Below, one piece after another: positions 36,373 through 44,117 of a DNA stretch of 64,000 nucleotides. The notes beneath the pieces were generated by a model. That model worked only from the letters and a program-made list of their open reading frames with translations. It had not been told where the DNA came from and made no database searches. Each line of letters begins with the position of its first letter. Positions within the stretch are counted from its first letter, which is position 1. Source of the stretch: Acidobacteriota bacterium (GTDB taxonomy: Bacteria; Acidobacteriota; Holophagae; Acanthopleuribacterales; Acanthopleuribacteraceae); NCBI GenBank assembly GCA_020439745.1, contig JAGQSC010000015.1:124001-188000 (forward strand), written 5' to 3'. Position numbers and translations under genes: made by a program.

Positions 36373-37743
36373 ATGACCGAAGAGCAACTTAAGCACGAAG
36401 AAACCGCCTCAGAACAGTCCATGTCGGAAGAAGAGAGCTCTAGCCCGATTGCAACGATCCTCGCGATTGTTGTGGGTTTGGGCCTTGTCGCACTGTTTTT
36501 TTGGTACAAATGGGGTCGACTGGCTGACTACGAGAGAATCATCGAATTGGCCCGGCAAGAACCTAACAAATACGAGCCGGCAGACAAGTGGTTACGCAAG
36601 AACTGGGATGACCGATACGCACCCATGGTTGTTGAGCTGGCTTCGTTCCTAAGTCTGTCCAAGCAGGAGGCTTCCCTACAAGCTAAAGATCGCGTGATCG
36701 CTCTACTAAGAGACACAACAGGCACCGAGCAAGGTGATGATGTGGGTGCATGGCAGCGATGGGTTTGGCAACAGAACTACCCTCAACACGAGAAATACAA
36801 GCTCTTCAAAGGCTATCTGTTTCGCATGATCGACGAGAATTACCTTGCCCTGCTACTCAACGACATCGAACCTGTCATTCCCTTGCCTCAGATCACCGCA
36901 GACGAAATGGTTGCCTTAAGACCTGCGTTGGAGTTCCCGGCCTACAACACAGAAGGGACCGGATTAGAAGATTCAGACAAGGTACACGGAATCATCGTAG
37001 ACGGTATCGCGCGGGCCTACCCTCACAGGATCTTGGCTGTACATGAACTCATACGCGACGATATCAATGGTCAACCAATTGCAATCAGCTACTGTCATAT
37101 CAACATGGGTGTCTTTGGTTTTCACACAACCGTGAATGGCGAGCCTGTGACTCTGGGAAATTCAGGACTCGTCTACCAAGGTTCAAAACTGTTGTATGAC
37201 GAGGCCACTTACAGTCTATGGCGTGTTATGGACGGCCATGCTGTGACCGGAAGCATGGGTCAGGCTCAAGCGATGTTAACGTCCATACCCGTAGTCACCA
37301 CCACGTGGGCTGCATGGCGCGCCATGTACCCCGACTCAACCGTGATTGGATTTGACACTGGGTTTACATTTGAATACGCCGAACCTGATGGCCCGCCGAT
37401 ACGGGCCAAGAAGCATCCTGTCATTGATCTGTCAGACAAGTTACCAAGTGACCAGATGGTTGTAGGTATTGATCAAGGTGGTTTTTTGGCGGTACCTCTT
37501 GATCACTTGGCACCAGGCGTGACCTTTCTGAAAGAGCAGTCTTCGGCGATCTATTTGGACGAAGCTGGTGGTATCCGTGTGTTTGGACCGCTTCCCAATT
37601 TGGATGAGGTCTCCGATTCATCCGCCATTGATGCGCCCCTCATGACCGCCAAAATTGTCACCTGGAAATCGTGGTATGCCGCACATCCGGACACCCTATT
37701 ATGGACGCCGCACGAAGAAGAGGCGGAGTCCCAGCAGAACTAA
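36373..37743 (+). CDS. DUF3179-domain membrane-anchored protein
   Basis: 456 residues. A charged N-terminal tail precedes one membrane helix (about 27-44: ATILAIVVGLGLVALFFW), so the rest is probably periplasmic. Residues about 175-440 are the DUF3179 domain: VDGIARAYPHRILAVHELI, ISYCHINMG, SGLVYQGSKLLYDEATYSLW and TTTWAAWRAMYPDSTVIG. The usual YCPLC pair is reduced here to a single Cys (YCHIN). AGGAG lies before the ATG. It follows the RND operon by 30 bases and is probably co-transcribed; a link to efflux is only positional. Confidence 0.85.
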   Translation: MTEEQLKHEETASEQSMSEEESSSPIATILAIVVGLGLVALFFWYKWGRLADYERIIELARQEPNKYEPADKWLRKNWDDRYAPMVVELASFLSLSKQEASLQAKDRVIALLRDTTGTEQGDDVGAWQRWVWQQNYPQHEKYKLFKGYLFRMIDENYLALLLNDIEPVIPLPQITADEMVALRPALEFPAYNTEGTGLEDSDKVHGIIVDGIARAYPHRILAVHELIRDDINGQPIAISYCHINMGVFGFHTTVNGEPVTLGNSGLVYQGSKLLYDEATYSLWRVMDGHAVTGSMGQAQAMLTSIPVVTTTWAAWRAMYPDSTVIGFDTGFTFEYAEPDGPPIRAKKHPVIDLSDKLPSDQMVVGIDQGGFLAVPLDHLAPGVTFLKEQSSAIYLDEAGGIRVFGPLPNLDEVSDSSAIDAPLMTAKIVTWKSWYAAHPDTLLWTPHEEEAESQQN

Positions 37744-38291
37744 GACCGCCATAGGCACAATGTCACGACTGCCAGCGTGCGGTCTGCCCAACTGCTCCCC
37801 GTCCATTGAAGGTAGTGGACCCTATAAAGTGCGTCAATAAAACCGGTGTCGCGACCGCGTTGTGCCAAGGCAAGTCGGTCCCAGTCCAACGTCACAGTCA
37901 CACCACGGTCCGTTTGAAAGACGTTCTCACTCTGTGATTGAATCGCGCCATACCGTTCCGGGTTGCGGGTTAGTGCATCCGTGACCAAAATGCGGGCGGA
38001 TTCGCTGTCGAAAGGCCAATCGTGGCCCGTAGATGGGTCGAAATGATGCCAACCAAACTCATCTCTTGCGAGCAGGTGTCGTCCCAATTTGGTTTGAACC
38101 AGACGTATTTCCTGATAAGTATCTTGAACAATCGCATCGGTTTGCGTCAAAGGATAGGTAACAATCGAAAGCTGTTCGTATGCGCCGGCATATCCTGGCT
38201 TCACCAGAAAAACGAGTCCGGTAGCAAGCCACAACAACAAGGGCACACTAAGCAGTACGCCGACATAACGATGAACCCGCAACACCTTCAT
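37740..38291 (-). CDS. PepSY-type membrane protein, possibly truncated at the C-terminus
   Basis: 183 residues. The N-terminus VLRVHRYVGVLLSVPLLLWL is the first helix of PepSY-associated membrane proteins, followed by a periplasmic PepSY-like domain and the conserved RVHYLQWTG. The protein ends only about a dozen residues into what should be the second helix (TLAVVTLCLWRS), so the gene looks cut short. Its stop overlaps the convergent DUF3179 gene by four bases. It lies five bases downstream of the acyl-CoA-binding protein gene on the same strand and may be co-transcribed with it. Confidence 0.65.
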   Translation of the reverse strand: MKVLRVHRYVGVLLSVPLLLWLATGLVFLVKPGYAGAYEQLSIVTYPLTQTDAIVQDTYQEIRLVQTKLGRHLLARDEFGWHHFDPSTGHDWPFDSESARILVTDALTRNPERYGAIQSQSENVFQTDRGVTVTLDWDRLALAQRGRDTGFIDALYRVHYLQWTGSSWADRTLAVVTLCLWRS

Positions 38292-38295
38292 GGTG

Positions 38296-38556
38296 TCAGT
38301 CTTGTGATTGGAGCTCTGCTACCAAATCGATGTATGCCTGTTTGGCGTCTTCGGACGACATCCCTTCTAGATCAGCCCAGGCATTGTACTTGGCCCGCGC
38401 TTTGAAATCGAAAGCACTGGGCGGCTCGCCTTCAACGTCACCCACCGAAGCCTGTTTGAAAAGTGCGTAAAGGCGAAGAAGCGTTGCATTATCTGGTCTT
38501 CGTGATAACGACTGGACAGCCTCCGCAGCAGCGTTAAATTTGTGATCCATAGACAT
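38296..38556 (-). CDS. Acyl-CoA-binding protein
   Basis: 86 residues, the size and pattern of the four-helix ACBP family: LLRLYALFKQASVGDVEGE, FDFKARAKYNAWADLEGMS and AKQAYIDLVAEL contain the Tyr, Lys and Trp positions used to bind the CoA moiety. It should bind medium to long-chain acyl-CoA in the cytoplasm. Such proteins are common in eukaryotes and patchy in bacteria. GGAGG lies seven bases before the ATG, and an extended -10 promoter lies about 25 bases upstream. Confidence 0.93.
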   Translation of the reverse strand: MSMDHKFNAAAEAVQSLSRRPDNATLLRLYALFKQASVGDVEGEPPSAFDFKARAKYNAWADLEGMSSEDAKQAYIDLVAELQSQD

Positions 38557-38577
38557 GAGCGATCCTCCAAAAAGGGA

Positions 38578-38586
38578 ATCATAGCA
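38578..38586 (-). promoter_or_regulatory. Extended -10 promoter for the ACBP gene
   Basis: On the minus strand this reads TGCTATGAT: an extended -10 TG plus TATGAT, one mismatch from consensus. The predicted start is near 38571, with GGAGG and the ATG following. No good -35 is present, as expected for extended -10 promoters. Confidence 0.45.
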
Positions 38587-38640
38587 CTGTTCGATTGAGC
38601 ATAGCCTTGATACTATGAGCCTTAATCAAAAGGGGGTATC

Positions 38641-40158
38641 TTGCCTGGAATTGTTGCTGCAGGTCATCAGGAAACTGCATCTGCGGCTGCCGAAGTTCTG
38701 AAATCCGGCGGCAATGCATTCGACGCAGCCATAGCGGCCTTCTGGACCGCGTGCGTGGTAGAACCGGCACTGACCTCGCCCGCCGGAGGTGGCTTCCTAC
38801 TTGCGCGCCCTGCTGGCGAATCTTCCCGTCTCTATGATTTCTTCGTGCAGACTCCCCAATCGAAACGCGCCTCACAGGAGCTTCATTTCTTTGAAGTTTC
38901 GGCCAACTTTGGCAAAGTTACTCAAGACTTTCATATCGGCATGGGTTCGGTGGCCACGCCCGGGAACACCATGGGCATGTTTAAGGTTCACAGCGATCTC
39001 GGCAGCATGCCGATGTCGGAACTGGTAGGTTTTGCAGCTCAGCTTGCTCGGGACGGATTTGCTATTGACCCCTTTCAATCATTTGTGTTGGACGTCATCC
39101 ACCCCATCTATTTGGCGTCACCGGGGGCGCGTCGCATTTTCGCAAGTGAGCAACGAGACGGCCATACCAAACAGCCCGGTGAACACATTGCCAACCCCGA
39201 ATTTGCTGATTTTCTGGAACAGCTAGCACGTGATGGCTACCCCTTTTTCTATGAAGGCGAACTCGCTGAAGAGATGGACCGGATGTCACGGCACTCCGGC
39301 GGACATCTCTCAAAAACTGATCTTTCCGACTACCAGGTTATTGTGCGCGACCCTCTAACGCATCACATAGGCAAATCGCTCTTGACGACCAATCCCTTGC
39401 CATCATCGGGAGGTGCATTAATCGCATTTGGCATGAGTTGCGTCAAACCTCTTTTGTCGGGCCAGATTTTCGGATCCACGGAACACCTCACGGCACTCGC
39501 AGAGACCATGGCCGCCACGGAACTGGCACGAAAATTTGCATCCCATGATCTACACCGGCTCCTCGATCCCGTTGCCATCCAAGCGTTTCGCGATCAAGTA
39601 CATAGCCGAGCGGCATCGTTTAAGGGCACCACACACATAAGCATTGCCGACGGGTTCGGCAATCTTGCTTCGGTCACTACGAGCAATGGCGAAGGCAGTG
39701 GCGATTTGATTCCTGGTTGCGGGTTTATGTTCAACAACATGCTCGGCGAAGAGGATTTGAACCCAATGGGTTTCCATAACTGGACAGTCAATCAGCGCAT
39801 GACTTCCATGATGGCGCCGAGTTTCGTCGACACTCCGAACCAGACGATTGTGCTGGGTTCCGGCGGATCTAACCGAATTCGCACAGCTATTCTGCAGGTT
39901 CTTGTGAATTTACTGGAATATGACATGTCCATCGAGGAAGCCGTTTGCGCCCCCCGACTGCACTATGAAAAAGAAAAATTGGATATTGAGCCCGGTCTAT
40001 CTGGCACGCAAAACCTCATTGCCCGCTATAAAAATCATTTTTGCTGGCCACAACAGAATCTTTTCTTTGGCGGTACACACGCTGTCGTCACTGCAGGTCA
40101 CTCGTTTTCGGGCGCTGGCGATCCCAGGCGCAATGGTGTGGTAATCACCATTCCCTGA
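38641..40158 (+). CDS. Gamma-glutamyltransferase family protein, no signal peptide
   Basis: 505 residues. The N-terminus (GHQETASAAAEVLKSGGNAF) and the autocleavage site KGTTHISIADGFGNLAS are those of the Ntn-hydrolase gamma-glutamyltransferase family; Thr330 would become the nucleophile of the small subunit after self-processing. Members move or hydrolyse the gamma-glutamyl group of glutathione and related compounds. Unlike classical periplasmic GGT, it starts directly at the enzyme domain with no signal peptide, so it is probably cytoplasmic. The start is TTG with GGGGG five bases upstream. Monocistronic and divergent from the ACBP gene. Confidence 0.88.
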   Translation: MPGIVAAGHQETASAAAEVLKSGGNAFDAAIAAFWTACVVEPALTSPAGGGFLLARPAGESSRLYDFFVQTPQSKRASQELHFFEVSANFGKVTQDFHIGMGSVATPGNTMGMFKVHSDLGSMPMSELVGFAAQLARDGFAIDPFQSFVLDVIHPIYLASPGARRIFASEQRDGHTKQPGEHIANPEFADFLEQLARDGYPFFYEGELAEEMDRMSRHSGGHLSKTDLSDYQVIVRDPLTHHIGKSLLTTNPLPSSGGALIAFGMSCVKPLLSGQIFGSTEHLTALAETMAATELARKFASHDLHRLLDPVAIQAFRDQVHSRAASFKGTTHISIADGFGNLASVTTSNGEGSGDLIPGCGFMFNNMLGEEDLNPMGFHNWTVNQRMTSMMAPSFVDTPNQTIVLGSGGSNRIRTAILQVLVNLLEYDMSIEEAVCAPRLHYEKEKLDIEPGLSGTQNLIARYKNHFCWPQQNLFFGGTHAVVTAGHSFSGAGDPRRNGVVITIP

Positions 40159-40254
40159 CCCCCCTACTAAGACATTGACTTGTGACACGCGAAAGGAGTA
40201 CTTTCACTGCCACGGCTTTGCGTCGCAGATGTTTGATTGAGTGGAGCATCCCTA

Positions 40255-40899
40255 TTGAATTCGATTTTGCTGGATGATTCCACGGAACTTCTGTCTTCGA
40301 AAAGCTTAGATGAACTTTCTAGTCGAGGTTGGTGTGTCCAACACACCCATTTTGACCATGCGCCGACGCATGACCTACTAAACGCAAGTTTGGATGCGTA
40401 TCGAGCCAACCTTTTCGAGCCAGCTGGAGTGGGTGCCGGCTCACAAAACACGATCAAACATCAGATAAGAAGCGATTACTCACGCTGGTGGGATCCTACC
40501 AATCCAACACCGCTTCAAGAAAACTTTCTCCTACAGATGACCCGTATTCAGCGACAACTCAATCGCGCTATGTTTCTCGGAATCCACGACTTGGAACTCC
40601 ACAGCACCATTTACCCTTCGGGAGGTCATTATGAAGCCCATCTGGACCAGTTCCAAGGTCGAAACAACCGCTTGATTTCTATGGTCTATTACCTCAATCC
40701 CCAATGGCAGCCAGAATGGGGCGGACAACTGCGTATGCACTTAGAGCATACGTTGATAGACATAGAACCAATCGCTGGTAACCTCGTCCTGTTTCTCAGC
40801 GATAGTATCGTCCACGAAGTTCTGCCTACCTTACACCAACGGCACGCCATCACCGGTTGGTTCCGCAATCGTCCCTGGCCCCTTTCCTATTTCACGTGA
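40255..40899 (+). CDS. 2-oxoglutarate/Fe(II)-dependent oxygenase, prolyl-4-hydroxylase type
   Basis: 214 residues. The jelly-roll iron site is visible: His129-x-Asp131 (EAHLDQF), distal His187 (IVHEVLP) and the 2-oxoglutarate-binding Arg in RHAITGWFRNR. YPSGGHYEAHLD and WQPEWGGQLRM are typical of the SM-20/P4H group. It should hydroxylate a protein or small molecule; the target is unknown. TTG 40255 is chosen because GGAG lies eight bases upstream; a TTG at 40237 is possible. It ends directly against the convergent YchJ-like gene with no spacer. Confidence 0.87.
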   Translation: MNSILLDDSTELLSSKSLDELSSRGWCVQHTHFDHAPTHDLLNASLDAYRANLFEPAGVGAGSQNTIKHQIRSDYSRWWDPTNPTPLQENFLLQMTRIQRQLNRAMFLGIHDLELHSTIYPSGGHYEAHLDQFQGRNNRLISMVYYLNPQWQPEWGGQLRMHLEHTLIDIEPIAGNLVLFLSDSIVHEVLPTLHQRHAITGWFRNRPWPLSYFT

Positions 40900-41343
40900 T
40901 TAGGTAGCGCAGCAACGCTTAAATTTTTTCCCGGACCCACAGGGACAGGTTTCATTGCGAGCAATGCTCCATTGGTGGAAATCCGGTTCACCCGATACAT
41001 ATTGCCAGTTACCGCCAAGGCACTGAAAATAGGACTTCTCAGTGTGAACTGTGAGCACATTGTCCTCAATGTAGCGCGCCCTGAAGGCCACCCATCCTTC
41101 CGTCTGCCTCATTTCACTACTCAGTATCTCCAGACCCAGCCATCTACGTCTCATGCTGCTCAAATGACGAATAGGATGTGCGGGAGCGGTCCGGTTAAGG
41201 TAGGGAACATTTCCGGTCACAAATGCTGTATATCGAGAACGCATCAACTCCTCTGCCGACCGAGCTCCGTTTGCCATGGCGCGAGCACAACAATCGGCAA
41301 GTGGTTTGCCTGAGCCGCAAGGACAATCAGCTGGCACCCACAT
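40900..41343 (-). CDS. YchJ-like protein with two SEC-C zinc motifs
   Basis: 147 residues. An N-terminal SEC-C motif (CPCGSGKPLADCC) and a C-terminal one (CPCGSGKKFKRCC) bracket a domain with RSAEELMRSRYTAFV, the signature of the YchJ/NTF2-like family. Zinc binding by the Cys clusters is expected; the role of YchJ is not firmly known. The frame runs 32 codons further into the upstream gene; ATG 41343 with AAGGGG just before it fits the usual family start. It overlaps the VWFA gene's end by 17 bases. Confidence 0.88.
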   Translation of the reverse strand: MWVPADCPCGSGKPLADCCARAMANGARSAEELMRSRYTAFVTGNVPYLNRTAPAHPIRHLSSMRRRWLGLEILSSEMRQTEGWVAFRARYIEDNVLTVHTEKSYFQCLGGNWQYVSGEPDFHQWSIARNETCPCGSGKKFKRCCAT

Positions 41344-42625
41344 ACCCCTTGCGATGTTGGAGCTCCACACCCTTTCGTTTACACTTGATCTTGATTTTCC
41401 TGAACTTGCCCGGTTTTGTGGACGGACTGGTATAGCCAATCACATAAAAGAACCTGTTTTGACTGACACTTTCGGCGGTAAATTCAGCCAGATTACTCAA
41501 CTGGTGAAAACTGCCTCCTGAATCATCTGCGAGTTTCCCAAGCCCACTCCCCATATCGTGTTCGTAGGTTTGGTAGGTCTGTTCCATTTGGCTCCCTGCG
41601 GAGCTGGCATATTCGGCAGAGAAACTGCGGCTCCTCGCTATGCCGGTATTGAATATATCCAGCGTGTGGAAGATCACGCGGTTTCGCACAAATGCATGAA
41701 CGACGCGCTCATATTCATCGCGAACGGAATAGCCGGCCATGACCGTGCCCGGCCGAGTAACGTCATCGTTAACCCGATGCACGCGGTTCAGATAAATCTG
41801 GGCCAGTTGTTGCGGGGCCATGGGTGTATCCACACTGAAACCAGGCGACACCAAGTACATGATCTTTAAACCTTCAGTATCTTGAAAGTGGTACAGCAGA
41901 CTTTCGATCTGGTTAATCACGCGCAAGGCCCTCAATTCTTGTTCATCCATCACCTGGCCAAGCGTTTCCATGATGCATGCCACGGCACGTCCCTCACCAA
42001 AGCGAGTGCAGCGTTCAAATGCTTCTTCAATGTCGGCCAGACTCTTGGGCCCGGGGATCAAGGTAGACAGATTGCCATACGGTCCACCCACTTGACGAGA
42101 AGATGAGGTTGCGGAACGTGATTGGCGGTCATAATTACGGTCTTCAGCGCGGTAAACATACTCATCGAACTGTTCCAATGCACGGTTGGCATCCGTTACG
42201 AACCCCTTGGTGATGGCACCATTCTGAAGACTATACAAATTGAGCGACACCTTTTGATCTCCCAAAGCGACAAGAAACTCACGAACTTGACCAAAAGCCA
42301 TTTTCACATCCAAGTGCTCGGCGTCATCGATGTCCATAGCCACGATGACCTGAGGCACAGTCTGTTTGGGAATCTCTTCATCTTCGGAAATTTCCGGTTC
42401 TCGTGATAGCACGTCCCCGCGTAGATCCAAAACATCAAAGGACTCAATCTTCACTTGTTTACGATTCTCCACGACCTCGAAATCCTCAGCGGTGAGATCG
42501 GTCACCAGCTCGCCTTTTCGGGTCGTAGCCAGCACATCCAACACAACATACTCTACGCGAAACCGTTCATTGACAACCAAATCATCGTTTTGATACCCAC
42601 AGACGAAACAAGCTAAGATGAACAT
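41327..42625 (-). CDS. VWFA-related exported protein (acidobacterial type)
   Basis: 432 residues with a short hydrophobic N-terminus. The first domain (VEYVVLDVLATTRKGELVTD then LTAEDFEVVENRKQVKIESF) and the ending (FYVIGYTSPSTKPGKFRKIK, GVELQHRKGYVG) are characteristic of the VWFA-related family frequent in Acidobacteria. The VWA core (about 95-370) has the strand VIVAMDIDDAEH in place of a full DxSxS metal site, so metal-dependent adhesion may be lost. ATG 42625 follows AAGGAGTTTCC. The function of the family is unknown, probably periplasmic protein binding. Supports assignment to Acidobacteriota. Confidence 0.82.
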   Translation of the reverse strand: MFILACFVCGYQNDDLVVNERFRVEYVVLDVLATTRKGELVTDLTAEDFEVVENRKQVKIESFDVLDLRGDVLSREPEISEDEEIPKQTVPQVIVAMDIDDAEHLDVKMAFGQVREFLVALGDQKVSLNLYSLQNGAITKGFVTDANRALEQFDEYVYRAEDRNYDRQSRSATSSSRQVGGPYGNLSTLIPGPKSLADIEEAFERCTRFGEGRAVACIMETLGQVMDEQELRALRVINQIESLLYHFQDTEGLKIMYLVSPGFSVDTPMAPQQLAQIYLNRVHRVNDDVTRPGTVMAGYSVRDEYERVVHAFVRNRVIFHTLDIFNTGIARSRSFSAEYASSAGSQMEQTYQTYEHDMGSGLGKLADDSGGSFHQLSNLAEFTAESVSQNRFFYVIGYTSPSTKPGKFRKIKIKCKRKGVELQHRKGYVGAS

Positions 42626-42697
42626 GGAAACTCCTTGAAAAAGCAAACGGCTTCAAGCGACATAAGTTTGGACAGACCCTCACTTAGGAGGCAAAAC

Positions 42698-43291
42698 ATG
42701 TGCCATACAACGATTCACAGGTTTTGGTTCAACCAAATCGACGAGAGCGGCCACATTCCCGACACGACGGCCAGAAGATGGTTTGTGAAAGATGCTGATT
42801 TCGACCATGAGATCACCCATCGATTTTCGGTATTGCATCGACAGGCGATATCGGGGTCATTAGATCATTGGGCCGAAACTATTCGCGGCCGGTTATGTCT
42901 CATCCTGGTGCTGGATCAGTTCTCACGAAATATGTACCGAAACTCAGCAAAAGCATTTGCTTCAGATGCCAAGGCATTGGCGCTTACGAAGCAAGGACTC
43001 GAGTCACGTCATGACTTGGCACTAAGCGCTAATGAACGCGCCTTTTTTTACTTGCCACTGGAACATAGTGAGTCTCAACAGGACCAAATCACAAGCGTTA
43101 CCTGTTTCACACGACTTGCGCGGAATGCGCCAGTGAATGCAGCTCGTATGTCCTCATATTTGGACTATGCCCGCAGACATCAGGACATCATCAACCGATT
43201 TGGCAGGTTCCCCCACCGAAATCAGGTCCTTGGTCGCGCTTCAACCCCTGAAGAGCAGGCGTATCTAGCCCAACCCGGCTCTGGTTTTTGA
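42698..43291 (+). CDS. DUF924 family protein
   Basis: 197 residues, soluble. It begins with the DUF924 pattern IHRFWFNQ, then RWFVKDADFDHEI, LILVLDQFSRNMYRNSAKAF, FFYLPLEHSESQQDQ and a final FGRFPHRNQVLGRAST. All family blocks are present in order and the length is normal. The fold is helical and TPR-like; the biochemical role is unknown. ATG 42698 has AGGAGG seven bases upstream, better than the TTG at 42635. It is divergent from the VWFA gene and nearly abuts the convergent gene downstream. Confidence 0.9.
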   Translation: MCHTTIHRFWFNQIDESGHIPDTTARRWFVKDADFDHEITHRFSVLHRQAISGSLDHWAETIRGRLCLILVLDQFSRNMYRNSAKAFASDAKALALTKQGLESRHDLALSANERAFFYLPLEHSESQQDQITSVTCFTRLARNAPVNAARMSSYLDYARRHQDIINRFGRFPHRNQVLGRASTPEEQAYLAQPGSGF

Positions 43292-43294
43292 GTG

Positions 43295-44029
43295 CTATTC
43301 AGCCACCAGAGTCGACCAGTCTACAGCGGCTGGAGACTCAAAAACGCTGTCCGGTAAGGCGGCATAGACCGCCACGTCGGTATGTTTGTATTTGCCCCGG
43401 TCGTCGGAAAGCAGAATCGCGCCCATCTTCTTCCAATTGGCCCAAGGAGTCATGAAACGAGGTTCCTCGGCTTGGGCTGTTTCGAAGAATGACCAAGCTT
43501 CTACCAGACCCGAGTCCTGCGCAATCCAAACGTGGTATTTGTTTTCCGGAGTGACACCTACGTCTTCGAAGGTCATTTGAATGACATCAGCGGTTCGGCC
43601 ATCCTCCATGGTCTGTTCGCCTACATACTTGAGTGTCACACCGCTGTCTTTGAGTTTATAGGGCATAACCAGCCAGTATGCGTCATTAATCCACATCTCA
43701 TATCCCTGGACAAGGGCAGCCTCTAGTTCGGCACCTTCCAATGGTTGACCACCTTTGAAGGCCTTACCTTCTCGGTTATGGACATTCATTAATATGACCA
43801 CGTCGTCGGTCTCCACGCGAATGCGTCCGGTCCATTTATCCCAAACATGCGCTCTTCGTCCAAAGAAGTTCCAACGCAAGAAGCGGGTTTGGTCCCAGGC
43901 TTCATACCCACCCATGGCTTTCATCGTCGCTTCAGCCAGATTGACCGCTTTTGCATCTGAGCCTGCGCGATTGAAGCCTGCGGCATCTGGATGATCGTTC
44001 AACATAAAGACAAGACATAACAGAATCAT
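43295..44029 (-). CDS. Predicted exported protein, LolA-like fold suspected
   Basis: 244 residues with a short hydrophobic N-terminus (MILLCLVFML). The body (LAEATMKAMGGYEAWDQTRF, then FFGRRAHVWDKWTGRIRVE and VGEQTMEDGRTADVIQMTF) has the repeated beta-strand texture of lipoprotein-sorting-like proteins and resembles DUF6503 (from memory, uncertain). I cannot give a function. ATG 44029 is preceded by GGGAG; the frame opens two codons earlier with GTG. It is divergent from the 2-phosphoglycerate-kinase-like gene. Confidence 0.6.
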   Translation of the reverse strand: MILLCLVFMLNDHPDAAGFNRAGSDAKAVNLAEATMKAMGGYEAWDQTRFLRWNFFGRRAHVWDKWTGRIRVETDDVVILMNVHNREGKAFKGGQPLEGAELEAALVQGYEMWINDAYWLVMPYKLKDSGVTLKYVGEQTMEDGRTADVIQMTFEDVGVTPENKYHVWIAQDSGLVEAWSFFETAQAEEPRFMTPWANWKKMGAILLSDDRGKYKHTDVAVYAALPDSVFESPAAVDWSTLVAE

Positions 44030-44092
44030 GGTCACACTCCCTTGGCTATTCTACCTTCAAAACCATGTCATACGTGAATTAGGGGCAAGAGA

Positions 44093-44098
44093 TATAAT
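44093..44098 (+). promoter_or_regulatory. Consensus -10 (TATAAT) before the 2PGK-like gene
   Basis: A perfect TATAAT with predicted transcription start near 44105 and GGAG then ATG 44118 following. The -35 position (around 44069-44075, CATACG) is poor. The element argues for the start at 44118 rather than upstream ATGs in the same frame. Confidence 0.45.
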
Positions 44099-44117
44099 GA
44101 ACTTCGTCGGAGTACGC

